Origin: Dehalococcoidia bacterium SM23_28_2
GTDB taxonomy: Bacteria; Chloroflexota; Dehalococcoidia; SM23-28-2
DNA: 9,229 nucleotides
Assembly (NCBI GenBank): GCA_001303545.1
Contig: LJUA01000098.1
Location: 1-9,229 of the forward strand
Reading direction: 5' to 3'
Made by a program: the position numbers and the translations under genes
Shown: piece after piece, positions 1 through 5,976 of the stretch
Layout of the letters: the number at the start of each line of letters is the position of its first letter
Numbering within the stretch: the stretch's first letter is position 1
Notes under the pieces: model-generated
Databases searched by the model: none
What the model was told of the DNA's origin: nothing
What the model saw: the letters and a program-made list of their open reading frames with translations, nothing else

Positions 1-182
1 TCAGCACAGTGGTCCTCCTCTTCGGCGCGGAAGTGGCCTCGGAGTACCCGCGGGTGATGTCGGGGAAGTACGATCACCTCTGGGGGCAAGGCTGGCTCCT
101 GGGCGGCGGCCGGGCCAGGCTGAGCGAGCTCTGGCAGAAGGTACGCCAGAGGATAGCCAGCAAGGTACGCACCCGCCGTTAG
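1..182 (+). CDS. YihY/virulence factor BrkB family membrane protein, C-terminal end (partial)
   Basis: The 3' end of a gene that begins before the window, read in the frame starting at base 3 and ending in TAG at 180-182 (60 codons shown minus the stop). The first residues read STVVLLFGAEVASEYPRV, which matches the end of the last transmembrane helix of the YihY/BrkB family, where a hydrophobic run ends in (L/F)GAE followed by a short tail. Here a basic, cytoplasm-type tail follows (about 40 residues, ending KVRTRR). The family is made of polytopic inner-membrane proteins of uncertain function; the old RNase BN assignment was withdrawn. The call rests on the LLFGAE signature plus its C-terminal position, so it is family-level only. 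The next gene on the strand is tRNA-Trp, with its own promoter. Confidence 0.72.
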   Translation, partial: STVVLLFGAEVASEYPRVMSGKYDHLWGQGWLLGGGRARLSELWQKVRQRIASKVRTRR

Positions 183-198
183 CTACAGGTTCACGTCC

Positions 199-228
199 TT
201 GACCGCCTACGAGGCTGTTGGCTACAAT
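199..228 (+). promoter_or_regulatory. sigma70-type promoter of tRNA-Trp
   Basis: TTGACC at 199-204, an 18-base spacer, and TACAAT at 223-228. The -10 element ends 15 bases before the first tRNA base, which would leave a short 5' leader for RNase P to remove. The promoter lies entirely in the gap after the upstream stop codon. Confidence 0.7.
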
Positions 229-243
229 AGCGTGGCCAAGGCC

Positions 244-320
<77 letters not shown>

Positions 321-336
321 GATTTCGTATCTGAGA

Positions 337-365
337 ATCTACCACTTGCGACCAGCGTGGTAGAT
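337..365 (+). terminator. Perfect 9-bp hairpin after tRNA-Trp, possible terminator
   Basis: ATCTACCAC (337-345) pairs exactly with GTGGTAGAT (357-365) around an 11-base loop, starting 17 bases after the tRNA. No U-run follows, so it may be a processing or Rho-assisted end rather than a classical intrinsic terminator. A second, weaker hairpin follows (GTTGC 366-370 with GCAAC 382-386). Confidence 0.4.
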
Positions 366-458
366 GTTGCCTCAGTTGACAGCAACCCGGCTCAGGTTCT
401 TCCCGTCCGTAGCTGGCCAACGCCCTCGCGTGACCCGTGGCTGTCCTGGCTTCTTATC

Positions 459-488
459 TTGCCAACCCTGGCCGCGTACGAGTAGCAT
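459..488 (+). promoter_or_regulatory. Putative promoter of the first secreted-protein gene
   Basis: TTGCCA at 459-464, an 18-base spacer, and TAGCAT at 483-488, 42 bases before the ATG at 531. The same hexamer pair (TTGCCC-17-TAGCAT) stands before the lipoprotein gene at 3601, which supports both assignments. Prediction from sequence only. Confidence 0.45.
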
Positions 489-517
489 AGACAGGTCAAC
501 GAGGTTCTTCGGCTTAC

Positions 518-530
518 AAGGAGGTGATCC
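518..530 (+). promoter_or_regulatory. Full-length Shine-Dalgarno sequence
   Basis: AAGGAGGTGATCC directly abuts the ATG at 531. It is complementary over 13 bases to the conserved bacterial 16S rRNA 3' end (GGATCACCTCCTT), far longer than the usual 4-6 base match. The core GGAGG (520-524) is 6 bases from the ATG, a normal spacing. It fixes the start codon of the gene beyond reasonable doubt. Confidence 0.9.
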
Positions 531-1277
531 ATGCGCAGCGTGAAAGGCAAGGTCATTCTACTGCTCCTGGGAGGGGTGCTTGCCTTGGGCCTGCTGGGGT
601 TGGCCTCGATCGTGGGGCCAGGCTCTTCCGAGGCCCAAGAGGATATCATGCTTAACTGCCCTCAGGCGAGCAAGTGGGCGATATCCGTCTGGAGCGGCGA
701 CGACGACACGGACACCGCTGAGGCCCTGGCTACCTGCGCACAGGGCGTGGCCTACGCCTACTACATCGATCCCGATACACAGGGCTGGCTGCGTTGGTTC
801 GCCGCGCGGCAGGACCCGGACGTGAGCAACCTGCGCATGCTGGACCATTTGCAGGCCGTGCTCGCCTACGGGGCGATGGCCCCCCCGCCGCCGCCACCCA
901 CGCCCACGGTAGAGGCCACGCCCACGCCCACGGTGGAGCCCACGCCCACGGCGGAGGTCTCGCCCACGCCCTCGCCCACGGTAATGCCCTCTGCAACCTG
1001 GACGGGAGTGTGGGATACTAATTGGGGTAACATGGAGCTAACTCAAAGTGATAGCAGCGTAACCGGCACCTATGTATACGATGAGGGGCAGATACAGGGC
1101 ACAGTTCAGGGAAATAAGCTTATAGGAACTTGGTCCGAATCCCCATCCTATGCACCGCCAGACGATGCAGGGGAATTTGAATTTACCATGTCTCCAGACG
1201 GAAATTCATTTCTTGGCCGTTGGAGATACGACTCGTCCGGCGACTGGAGCGAATGGTCGGCCACTAGAATCAGCTAG
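531..1277 (+). CDS. Secreted modular protein with Pro/Thr linker and beta-type C-terminal domain
   Basis: 248 residues with four visible segments. Residues 1-36 form a signal peptide: a basic start (RSVKGK), a Leu/Gly-rich core, and a likely signal peptidase I site near SEA35. Residues 38-117 are a compact domain with two Cys (C43, C69) and aromatic motifs such as WAISVWSG and WLRWFAAR. Residues 118-156 are a low-complexity Pro/Thr/Val/Glu linker. Residues 157-248 are a Trp/Gly-rich domain with repeated G-x-W and G-T-Y/W strands (TGVWDTNWG, VTGTY, LIGTW, FLGRW), probably a small antiparallel beta sheet. I recognise no named family and infer only an exported, probably cell-surface, protein. 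It is preceded by a promoter and a very strong ribosome binding site. By hand count the C-terminal domain DNA (1021-1260) is about 51% G+C against about 69% for 661-840, a shift at the domain boundary that suggests domain shuffling. Its layout resembles that of the disrupted lipoprotein at 3601-5945. Confidence 0.85.
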   Translation: MRSVKGKVILLLLGGVLALGLLGLASIVGPGSSEAQEDIMLNCPQASKWAISVWSGDDDTDTAEALATCAQGVAYAYYIDPDTQGWLRWFAARQDPDVSNLRMLDHLQAVLAYGAMAPPPPPPTPTVEATPTPTVEPTPTAEVSPTPSPTVMPSATWTGVWDTNWGNMELTQSDSSVTGTYVYDEGQIQGTVQGNKLIGTWSESPSYAPPDDAGEFEFTMSPDGNSFLGRWRYDSSGDWSEWSATRIS

Positions 1278-1399
1278 GGCTGTGAGCGGCCGCCAAGCGT
1301 GCCCAGTAGCTCGTGCAGTTTCAGCGAGTCGGCGCTGCCACGGCGGCCCCCACAGAATCCACCGAGAAGCCCCCGGATCGCTGAAGACATAACGAAACG

Positions 1400-1414
1400 G
1401 CGAGGCGGCCTCGC
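1400..1414 (+). terminator. GC-rich hairpin in the gap 1278-1480
   Basis: GCGAGGC and GCCTCGC form an almost uninterrupted palindrome (1400-1414), followed by GCGTCTTTAG, which has a short T-run. It may be a weak intrinsic terminator of the preceding gene. The rest of the 203-base gap also has a distant inverted repeat, GGCCGCC (1288-1294) with GGCGGCC (1342-1348), but no convincing promoter for the next gene. Confidence 0.35.
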
Positions 1415-1480
1415 GCGTCTTTAGATATAGGTGAACGGCAGACGATATGTCCTGCCGCTCGCTATGTCTTCCTGGGTCGC

Positions 1481-3400
1481 GTGATGGCAAGCACTAGACG
1501 AAAGGTAATCATCGTCGCCCTGGCCGCCTGCGCCGTCCTGTTGGCGATAGGCTGGCAACACGGCGCTGCCAGCCCATCGGACGTCTTCGATTTGGCCTCG
1601 CAGCAGCCCAACTGTCATATCTTTGGCGCCCAAGTCGCGGACAAGATGGGCCAGGCCATAGCGGCCGGCGATTTCGACGGCGACGGCGTAGAGGACATAC
1701 TCATCGGTGCAGACGAGGCCGATGGCCCGGGCAACGGGCGGCCCGCGGCTGGTGAGGCCTATATAATCTTCGGCTCGCCCACGCTGGGCAGCGTCGTCGA
1801 CCTAGCCAGCGGCGGAGCAGGCGTGACTATCCTGGGAGCCGATAACAGCGACCACCTGGGTGAGGACGTCCTCGCCACGGGCGACTTCAACGACGACGGT
1901 TACGCCGACGCGGCGGTAGCCACTCGCTACGCCGACGGTCCCGGCAACATCAGGCCAGACGCCGGCGAGGTCTATATCATCTTCGGCTCCGCCGGTATAA
2001 GCGGTACGGTCGACATCGCCTCCGGCCAGCAAGACGTCACCATCTACGGCGCCGACGCCGGTGACCGCCTGGCCTCCTCGATTGCCGCCGGCGACGTGAA
2101 CGGCGATGGCATCGATGACATCGTCCTGGGCACGTGGGAAGGGGATGGGCCTGCCAACGCCAGAAGCCGCGGCGGCGAGGCCTACGTCATCTTCGGCTCG
2201 CCGGCGCTGGATGGCGTCATCGACCTGGCCGAAGGCAGCGAAGACGTGACCATCTACGGCGCGGAGGCTGGCGACCGGCTGGGCTTCTCTGTAGTCAGCG
2301 GCGACTTCGGCGGTGACGCTACCGATGACATCCTGCTGACGGCCCAGTGGGGAGACGGGCCGGGGAATGCCCGACCCCTGGCAGGCGAAGCCTACGTCAT
2401 CTTCGGCTCCAGCGAGCTTTCCGGAGCCATCGACGTAGCCGCCTCTCAGCAGGATTTCACCATCTATGGAGTGGGCCTCCAGGATGAGATCGGCAGCGCA
2501 GCCGCGGGCGACCTGAACGGCGACGGCACCGACGATATCGTGGTGGTCGCCTCCCTGGCCAACGGGCCGCTCGAGGACCGGCCCATGGCTGGTGAGGCAT
2601 ACGTCGTGCTCGGGCCGGTCGCCCAGGACGGCGTCGTGGACGTCGCGCTGTCTGAACAGGACCTGACGATATACGGCGTCGACATCTACGACAAGCTCGC
2701 TGAGAACGTGTACTCAGTGACGGTAGGCGACTTCAACGGCGATGGCCTGAAGGACATCCTGCTCGGTAGCATCCTAGGCGACGGCCCCGCGAACGGCCGA
2801 AATCTGTCCGGTGAAGCTTATGTCATCTTCGGCCAGCCCACGATGGAGGGCACGATTGACCTTGCCTCAGCCGAGCAGAGCTTCAGTATCTACATCTACG
2901 GCGCCGCCGATGGCGACAAGCTCGGCTCAGTGGCCGCAGGCGATGTGAATGGCGACGGGGCTGATGAAGTGCTAATGGCAGCTCCCTTCGCCGACGGAGT
3001 GGCCAAGAGCAGGCTGGGTTGCGGCGAGGCCTATGTGATCTCGCTCGACGACAGCGATGGTGATACCCTACCTGACTTCGGCGACCCGTGCCCTACCGAT
3101 GATGACTGCGACGACGACGAATTCGATGACTACCTCGAGCTGTACTTGGGGACAGACCCCCAGGACGCTTGCCCCGACGACCCCAACGACGACGCCTGGC
3201 CGCCGGACGTCAACTCCGGCACCATGGGCTGCGGCTTCCATAACGGCGAAATAAACATCACGGATGTCCTCTGCTACAAGTGGAAGCTGGGATCCAACCC
3301 CTACGACCGCCGCTACGACCTCAACGCCGACGGGAATGTGAACATCCTGGACGTGCTGCTCTACAAGTGGGAACTGGGCAAGTCCTGCACTAGCCCGTAG
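1481..3400 (+). CDS. Secreted FG-GAP repeat (seven-bladed propeller) protein with dockerin-like C-terminus
   Basis: 639 residues counted from GTG 1481; the ATG at 1484 is equally possible, and neither has a good ribosome binding site. Residues 1-31 are a signal peptide (RRK, a hydrophobic core, a cut near GAA/S). Seven FG-GAP units follow with a spacing of 69-73 residues. Each carries a calcium-loop core (D-F/V-N-G-D-G type) at about residues 64, 135, 205, 275, 344, 417 and 488, and most have DGP-N-R and GEAY(V/I)IFGS motifs. Seven such units are expected to form an integrin-alpha-like beta-propeller. The fourth loop (DFGGDATDD) has lost canonical residues. Residues 523-578 are Asp/Cys-rich, like a thrombospondin type 3 calcium-binding stretch. 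Residues 587-636 look like a dockerin type I pair: a degenerate first half (GEINITDVLCYKWKLG) and a good second half (DLNADGNVNILDVLLYKWELG). The role is inferred to be calcium-dependent binding at or outside the cell surface. No cohesin or catalytic domain is visible nearby. Confidence 0.9.
   Translation: MMASTRRKVIIVALAACAVLLAIGWQHGAASPSDVFDLASQQPNCHIFGAQVADKMGQAIAAGDFDGDGVEDILIGADEADGPGNGRPAAGEAYIIFGSPTLGSVVDLASGGAGVTILGADNSDHLGEDVLATGDFNDDGYADAAVATRYADGPGNIRPDAGEVYIIFGSAGISGTVDIASGQQDVTIYGADAGDRLASSIAAGDVNGDGIDDIVLGTWEGDGPANARSRGGEAYVIFGSPALDGVIDLAEGSEDVTIYGAEAGDRLGFSVVSGDFGGDATDDILLTAQWGDGPGNARPLAGEAYVIFGSSELSGAIDVAASQQDFTIYGVGLQDEIGSAAAGDLNGDGTDDIVVVASLANGPLEDRPMAGEAYVVLGPVAQDGVVDVALSEQDLTIYGVDIYDKLAENVYSVTVGDFNGDGLKDILLGSILGDGPANGRNLSGEAYVIFGQPTMEGTIDLASAEQSFSIYIYGAADGDKLGSVAAGDVNGDGADEVLMAAPFADGVAKSRLGCGEAYVISLDDSDGDTLPDFGDPCPTDDDCDDDEFDDYLELYLGTDPQDACPDDPNDDAWPPDVNSGTMGCGFHNGEINITDVLCYKWKLGSNPYDRRYDLNADGNVNILDVLLYKWELGKSCTSP
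2888..2899 (+). repeat. 6-bp in-frame tandem duplication in the seventh FG-GAP blade
   Basis: ATCTAC occurs twice in a row, inserting an extra Ile-Tyr (S-I-Y-I-Y-G) where the other blades have T-I-Y-G. The match covers exactly one period. It is in frame and so likely tolerated. Confidence 0.6.
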
Positions 3401-3508
3401 TGAAGCTGGCAGTCCATCTAAACCCAGCACTCGTCAAACACGCACCGGCTTTCCCAGAACCTCAATAGCCCAACGCTCCGGTGTTCAGCCACGGCCCTGC
3501 CTCCTACC

Positions 3509-3537
3509 TTGCCCATCCGCGTGCCTCAGGGTAGCAT
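3509..3537 (+). promoter_or_regulatory. Putative promoter of the lipoprotein gene
   Basis: TTGCCC at 3509-3514, a 17-base spacer, and TAGCAT at 3532-3537, the same hexamer type as at 459-488. The -10 ends 63 bases before the ATG at 3601, leaving a leader of about 55 bases that contains a long inverted repeat. Confidence 0.45.
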
Positions 3538-3543
3538 GAGCGT

Positions 3544-3584
3544 GCCACGCTGGTCTTGGTGCCCACAAGCGGGTACAGCGTGGC
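3544..3584 (+). promoter_or_regulatory. Inverted repeat in the lipoprotein 5' leader, next to the Shine-Dalgarno sequence
   Basis: GCCACGCTG (3544-3552) pairs perfectly with CAGCGTGGC (3576-3584) across 23 bases. The arm ends two bases before the strong Shine-Dalgarno AAGGAGG (3587-3593). In RNA it would put a 9-bp stem between transcription start and ribosome binding site; in DNA it could be an operator. The function is unknown. Confidence 0.45.
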
Positions 3585-3600
3585 CTAAGGAGGGTGAGCG

Positions 3601-4428
3601 ATGAAGCGGCTAGGCATTCTTCTGTTGGCGTTAGCAGGGCTGAACGCTCTGCTCGGCGGCTGCGGCGGTGGGGAGGAGACCGGCATCCTGGCCCTCGCCT
3701 TCCGCCTGGACGGTGAATCCCCCATAGTGACCGCCTACATCGGCGACCCCGACGAGGACCCCTTCCAGCCGCCGGCCATCTCCCTGGGAGCGGTGGAGGT
3801 GGAGGAGGGCCAGGTTGTGGCCTTCCCATCGTCCTTCGAGGCGGCCGGCGGCGTGGCCGACCCGGAGCGTGCCCAGTCGCTGAAGACGGTGGCCACCTTC
3901 CTCATCGACTTCGAGCTATCAGAGCTGACCTTCATAGAGGCCATCACCGGCGACTTCACCACTGAGGATCCCTTCGACCCTGCCGTCGAGCCCGATGCGG
4001 CCTCTGTCCAGCAGCTACTGAGCCTGTACGCCGAGATGGCCGATCAGGAGGACGCCCTGGAGGCCGCCCTCTCCGAGATCGAGGAGCGGGCGGTGGCCTC
4101 GGCGGGCACTCTGTACGTGCGCTCCCCCTGGGCGCCTGCCCCGGGCCTGCTCGACGTGGCCAAGAAGAGCCAAGAAGAAGCTAGACGACTGGCTCAAGAA
4201 CACCTTCAGCTTCTTCCACAACGCAACGGTCGTGCGTCAGCGAAAGCGCATCCTGGAGATCGCCGACAAGATCCCCGAGGACAAGCGGCAGGAAGTCTTC
4301 AACAAGCTGTCGTCCGACAAGCGGGGCGACGCCGCCAACTTCGACGACTGGCTGGACAAAGTGAGGACGGACGACGATTTCGTGAGGACGGAAGGCTCAC
4401 AACTTCGACGACTGGCTGGACAAAGTGA
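3601..4428 (+). CDS. Lipoprotein, N-terminal fragment as it stands in the sequence
   Basis: 275 residues as read, from an ATG preceded by AAGGAGG at 3587-3593 (a seven-base gap). The signal peptide is MKRLGILLLALAGLNALLGGC, with Cys21 as the expected lipid attachment site, followed by GGG as a flexible tether. Residues 25-150 are rich in acidic and aliphatic residues (for example TAYIGDPDEDPF, FLIDFELSELTFIEAITGDF) and resemble a beta-rich domain seen in uncharacterised lipoproteins; residues 150-170 are helical. Native sequence ends at about residue 190 (DVAKK). From there to the TGA at 4426-4428 the protein is an out-of-frame, Arg/Gln-rich tail (for example GDRRQDPRGQ) caused by the 10-bp duplication. 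If expressed, it would be a truncated lipoprotein with a basic tail. No family recognised. Confidence 0.55.
   Translation: MKRLGILLLALAGLNALLGGCGGGEETGILALAFRLDGESPIVTAYIGDPDEDPFQPPAISLGAVEVEEGQVVAFPSSFEAAGGVADPERAQSLKTVATFLIDFELSELTFIEAITGDFTTEDPFDPAVEPDAASVQQLLSLYAEMADQEDALEAALSEIEERAVASAGTLYVRSPWAPAPGLLDVAKKSQEEARRLAQEHLQLLPQRNGRASAKAHPGDRRQDPRGQAAGSLQQAVVRQAGRRRQLRRLAGQSEDGRRFREDGRLTTSTTGWTK
4159..4178 (+). repeat. 10-bp perfect tandem duplication (frameshift 1)
   Basis: GCCAAGAAGA at 4159-4168 is repeated at 4169-4178. The period-10 match stops exactly at both ends (4158/4168 and 4169/4179 differ). With one copy, frame 1 reads D-V-A-K-K-K-L-D-D-W-L-K and runs into the downstream frame; with two copies the frame shifts by +1. 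Confidence 0.85.
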
Positions 4429-4463
4429 GGACGGACGACGATTTCGTGAGGACGGAAGGCTCA
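4336..4463 (+). repeat. 64-bp perfect tandem duplication (frameshift 2)
   Basis: The 64 bases at 4336-4399 recur without a mismatch at 4400-4463, and the period-64 match ends exactly at both borders. Each unit encodes NFDDWLDKVRTDDDFVRTEGS in its proper frame and itself contains the 11-mer GTGAGGACGGA twice, 21 bases apart. Because 64 is 1 modulo 3, the second copy moves the reading frame by +1. Confidence 0.95.
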
Positions 4464-5945
4464 GGCATCTACCATCAGCTGGACGGCCTGGATCACGGGG
4501 CGGTAGTCGACTCCGGCAACAGCGCTATCAACGTGCTGGCGGAGGAAGGCCCCGAGGCAGCCAACTACGCAAAGGACAAGGTGCTGGAGGCCTACAAGAG
4601 CGTGCCGGTGGTGGGCAAGCTCATTGACACCACTGAGAAGGCGCTGCAACTGGAAGAATGGGCCAAGCAGTTCGCCAAAGACCCAGGCGCCGCCATGGAC
4701 AAGACCTTCCGCGATCACCTCCAGCAGCAGCTGGCGGAGAGGTGGAAGGCCTACCTCAAGGAGCGTGCCGTCGACCTGCCCAGCCTAACGGACACAGCCA
4801 TCGATAAGCTTGCAGAGTATCTCGCCAAGAAGACGGTGGAGAAGCTGCCGAAGCCGCCGAGCTTGCGGACGCCGGCGGCGACGGCCGGGCCTGGCGCCTC
4901 GCCGGCAGTGCCCACGCCCAAGGCCACGCCGAAGGCAACACCGAAGGTCACGCCGGAGACCACGCCCAAGGTCACGCCGAGCGCCTCACCCAGCCCGGAG
5001 GTTATTCCCACGCCGGAGGAGACGGCAGATGTCTCTGGCACCGGCTGGATCGATGGCTATGTGCAGGGCATCGCCAACGGATGGGTGGCCGAGGGCTACA
5101 CCGGCGACGTGCAGCCGTACGCGGACGCCCTGCGCCAGTGCCTCGTCAACGCCGTGCTGGACGGCGCCACTCAGGAAGAGGCGATCAGGGACTGCCCGCC
5201 AGACGTGTACAAGCCCATCTTCGAACCGAAGGAGTCGCCCACTCCCGATACGGGCTGGATCGAAGGCTATGTGCAAGGCATCGCCAGCGGGTGGCTGGAC
5301 AAGGGCTACGGGGGCATCGACGTGGCGGTGGCGGCGGACGACCTGCGGCAGTGCCTCACCGATCGGGTGGTGAACCTAGGGCTCAGCCGGGACGAGGCGA
5401 TAGGGGAGTGCCCCGCCTGGCTATTCGAGCCTAGTCTGCCGGAGGAGACGCCCTCGCCGACGCCCAGCCCTACGCCGTCGCCGTCGCCGTCGCCCTCACC
5501 TTCGCCTTCGCCTTCGCCGTCGCCGAGCCCGACGGCACAGGAGATCACAGCGGTGGGGCAATACGATCCCTTCGCGCCTGGCTGCACCATCGACCAGAAC
5601 ACGATGACGCTGACATTCGACCCCGCCGGCGGGCCCAGCAGCGTCAAGCAAGGCGAGGGGCGCTGGATGACATCATGCATCGTTTGGGAGGAGTGCCCGG
5701 CAGACGTTGACTCAGAAGAGATGCACTACGAGGGCGCTTACGATCCGGAGTCGAAGACATTCAATGGCACGTGGACGATCCAGTTTGACTACACCTACTA
5801 TACGCCCGAGACAGAGGGGCGCTGTGAATCGCATAACATGGTCGATTCGTTTTCGGGCACGTGGCGGGCAACCCTGACGGACGGGGTTATTCAAGGCGAC
5901 CACGGACCGGACGGATTCCCCTTTGAGCTGACCGTACAGAGCTAG
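4425..5945 (+). CDS. Lipoprotein, C-terminal fragment with GYVQGIA repeats
   Basis: 506 residues if begun at GTG 4425. That codon lies inside the second 64-bp copy, has no ribosome binding site, and is internal in the reconstructed gene, so independent expression is doubtful. Residues 1-145 are charged and helical (for example KLIDTTEKALQLEEWAKQFA). Residues 148-204 form a Thr/Pro/Lys linker. Residues 205-269 and 275-337 are two copies of a domain, G-W-I-(D/E)-G-Y-V-Q-G-I-A...GW...GY...LRQCL...EAI..CP, each with two conserved Cys that could form a disulfide outside the cell. Residues 339-370 are a (PS)n/PT linker. Residues 371-506 are a beta-type domain with six Cys and two GTW motifs (FNGTWTIQF, FSGTWRATL), faintly like the C-terminal domain of the protein at 531-1277. 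Stop TAG at 5943-5945. The function is unknown; an extracytoplasmic location follows from the lipobox of the intact reading. Confidence 0.7.
   Translation: MRTDDDFVRTEGSGIYHQLDGLDHGAVVDSGNSAINVLAEEGPEAANYAKDKVLEAYKSVPVVGKLIDTTEKALQLEEWAKQFAKDPGAAMDKTFRDHLQQQLAERWKAYLKERAVDLPSLTDTAIDKLAEYLAKKTVEKLPKPPSLRTPAATAGPGASPAVPTPKATPKATPKVTPETTPKVTPSASPSPEVIPTPEETADVSGTGWIDGYVQGIANGWVAEGYTGDVQPYADALRQCLVNAVLDGATQEEAIRDCPPDVYKPIFEPKESPTPDTGWIEGYVQGIASGWLDKGYGGIDVAVAADDLRQCLTDRVVNLGLSRDEAIGECPAWLFEPSLPEETPSPTPSPTPSPSPSPSPSPSPSPSPSPTAQEITAVGQYDPFAPGCTIDQNTMTLTFDPAGGPSSVKQGEGRWMTSCIVWEECPADVDSEEMHYEGAYDPESKTFNGTWTIQFDYTYYTPETEGRCESHNMVDSFSGTWRATLTDGVIQGDHGPDGFPFELTVQS
5043..5435 (+). repeat. Tandem domain duplication, 210-bp period
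   Basis: Two adjacent coding units start with GGCTGGATCGA at 5043 and 5253, exactly 210 bp (70 codons) apart, and are alike at DNA level over their first 50-60 bases. They encode the two GYVQGIA domains separated by a short Ser/Pro/Thr spacer. The second half is more diverged, so this duplication is older than the 10- and 64-bp ones. Confidence 0.8.
5446..5532 (+). repeat. Low-complexity CCSTCG-type repeat encoding a Pro-Ser linker
   Basis: A run of six-base variants (CCGTCG, CCTTCG, CCCTCA and similar) encodes about 14 Pro-Ser or Pro-Thr dipeptides. It is a flexible extracytoplasmic linker and also a plausible site of in-frame length change by slippage. Confidence 0.8.
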
Positions 5946-5976
5946 CGAGCGGCGGCCTCCCTGGGGAGCGCCTAGC
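5941..5976 (+). terminator. Hairpin over the lipoprotein stop codon, possible terminator
   Basis: Nested pairing: GCTA (5941-5944) with TAGC (5973-5976), GGCG (5951-5954) with CGCC (5969-5972), and CTCC (5957-5960) with GGAG (5965-5968), with bulges between. No U-run follows. A second stem, GCGCGAG (5984-5990) with CTCGCGC (6004-6010), lies just beyond. Confidence 0.35.

Larger units (their letters stand above)
3601..5945 (+). pseudogene. Large modular lipoprotein gene broken by two frame-shifting tandem duplications
   Basis: Read as one locus, this is a lipoprotein gene whose coding potential passes from frame 1 (3601 to about 4168) to frame 2 (to about 4399) to frame 3 (to 5945). Each change falls exactly at a perfect tandem duplication: 10 bp (4159-4178) and 64 bp (4336-4463), each adding +1. 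Dropping one copy of each (74 bp) leaves 2271 bp, a continuous 756-residue protein plus stop. Order of parts: lipobox signal peptide with LLGGC at Cys21; a largely acidic N-terminal domain of about 150 residues; a long helical, charged middle; a TPK-rich linker; two Cys-containing GYVQGIA repeats; a PSP linker; and a beta-type C-terminal domain. Frame and codon character stay gene-like right up to the stop, so the breaks look recent, or the locus may be a switchable or heterogeneous one, or an assembly error. No function can be named; an anchored surface protein is inferred. Confidence 0.8.

Noticed and set aside
321..530. secE or nusG gene downstream of tRNA-Trp
   Set aside because: The gap has no ORF of that type, and the next gene encodes an exported modular protein.
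3485..3829. Minus-strand 114-residue reading frame opposite the lipoprotein start, and similar ones at 4751-5041, 5306-5680 and 3068-3430
   Set aside because: Arg/Pro- or Gly/Val-rich shadow frames typical of high-GC coding DNA. They overlap well-supported genes and lack start signals.
4159..4463. Programmed ribosomal frameshifting to join the three frames
   Set aside because: No slippery heptamer or RF2-type shift site is visible, and both shifts coincide exactly with perfect tandem duplications, which is the simpler explanation.
4232..4627. Separate plus-strand gene of 131 residues in frame 2
   Set aside because: Only its first about 56 residues are gene-like, and they form the middle of the reconstructed lipoprotein. 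The rest is an out-of-frame Arg/Gly-rich tail past the 64-bp duplication. There is no start signal.
5446..5532. Repeat array that might be a CRISPR or satellite
   Set aside because: It is an in-frame Pro-Ser codon run with no spacers and continuous coding on both sides.
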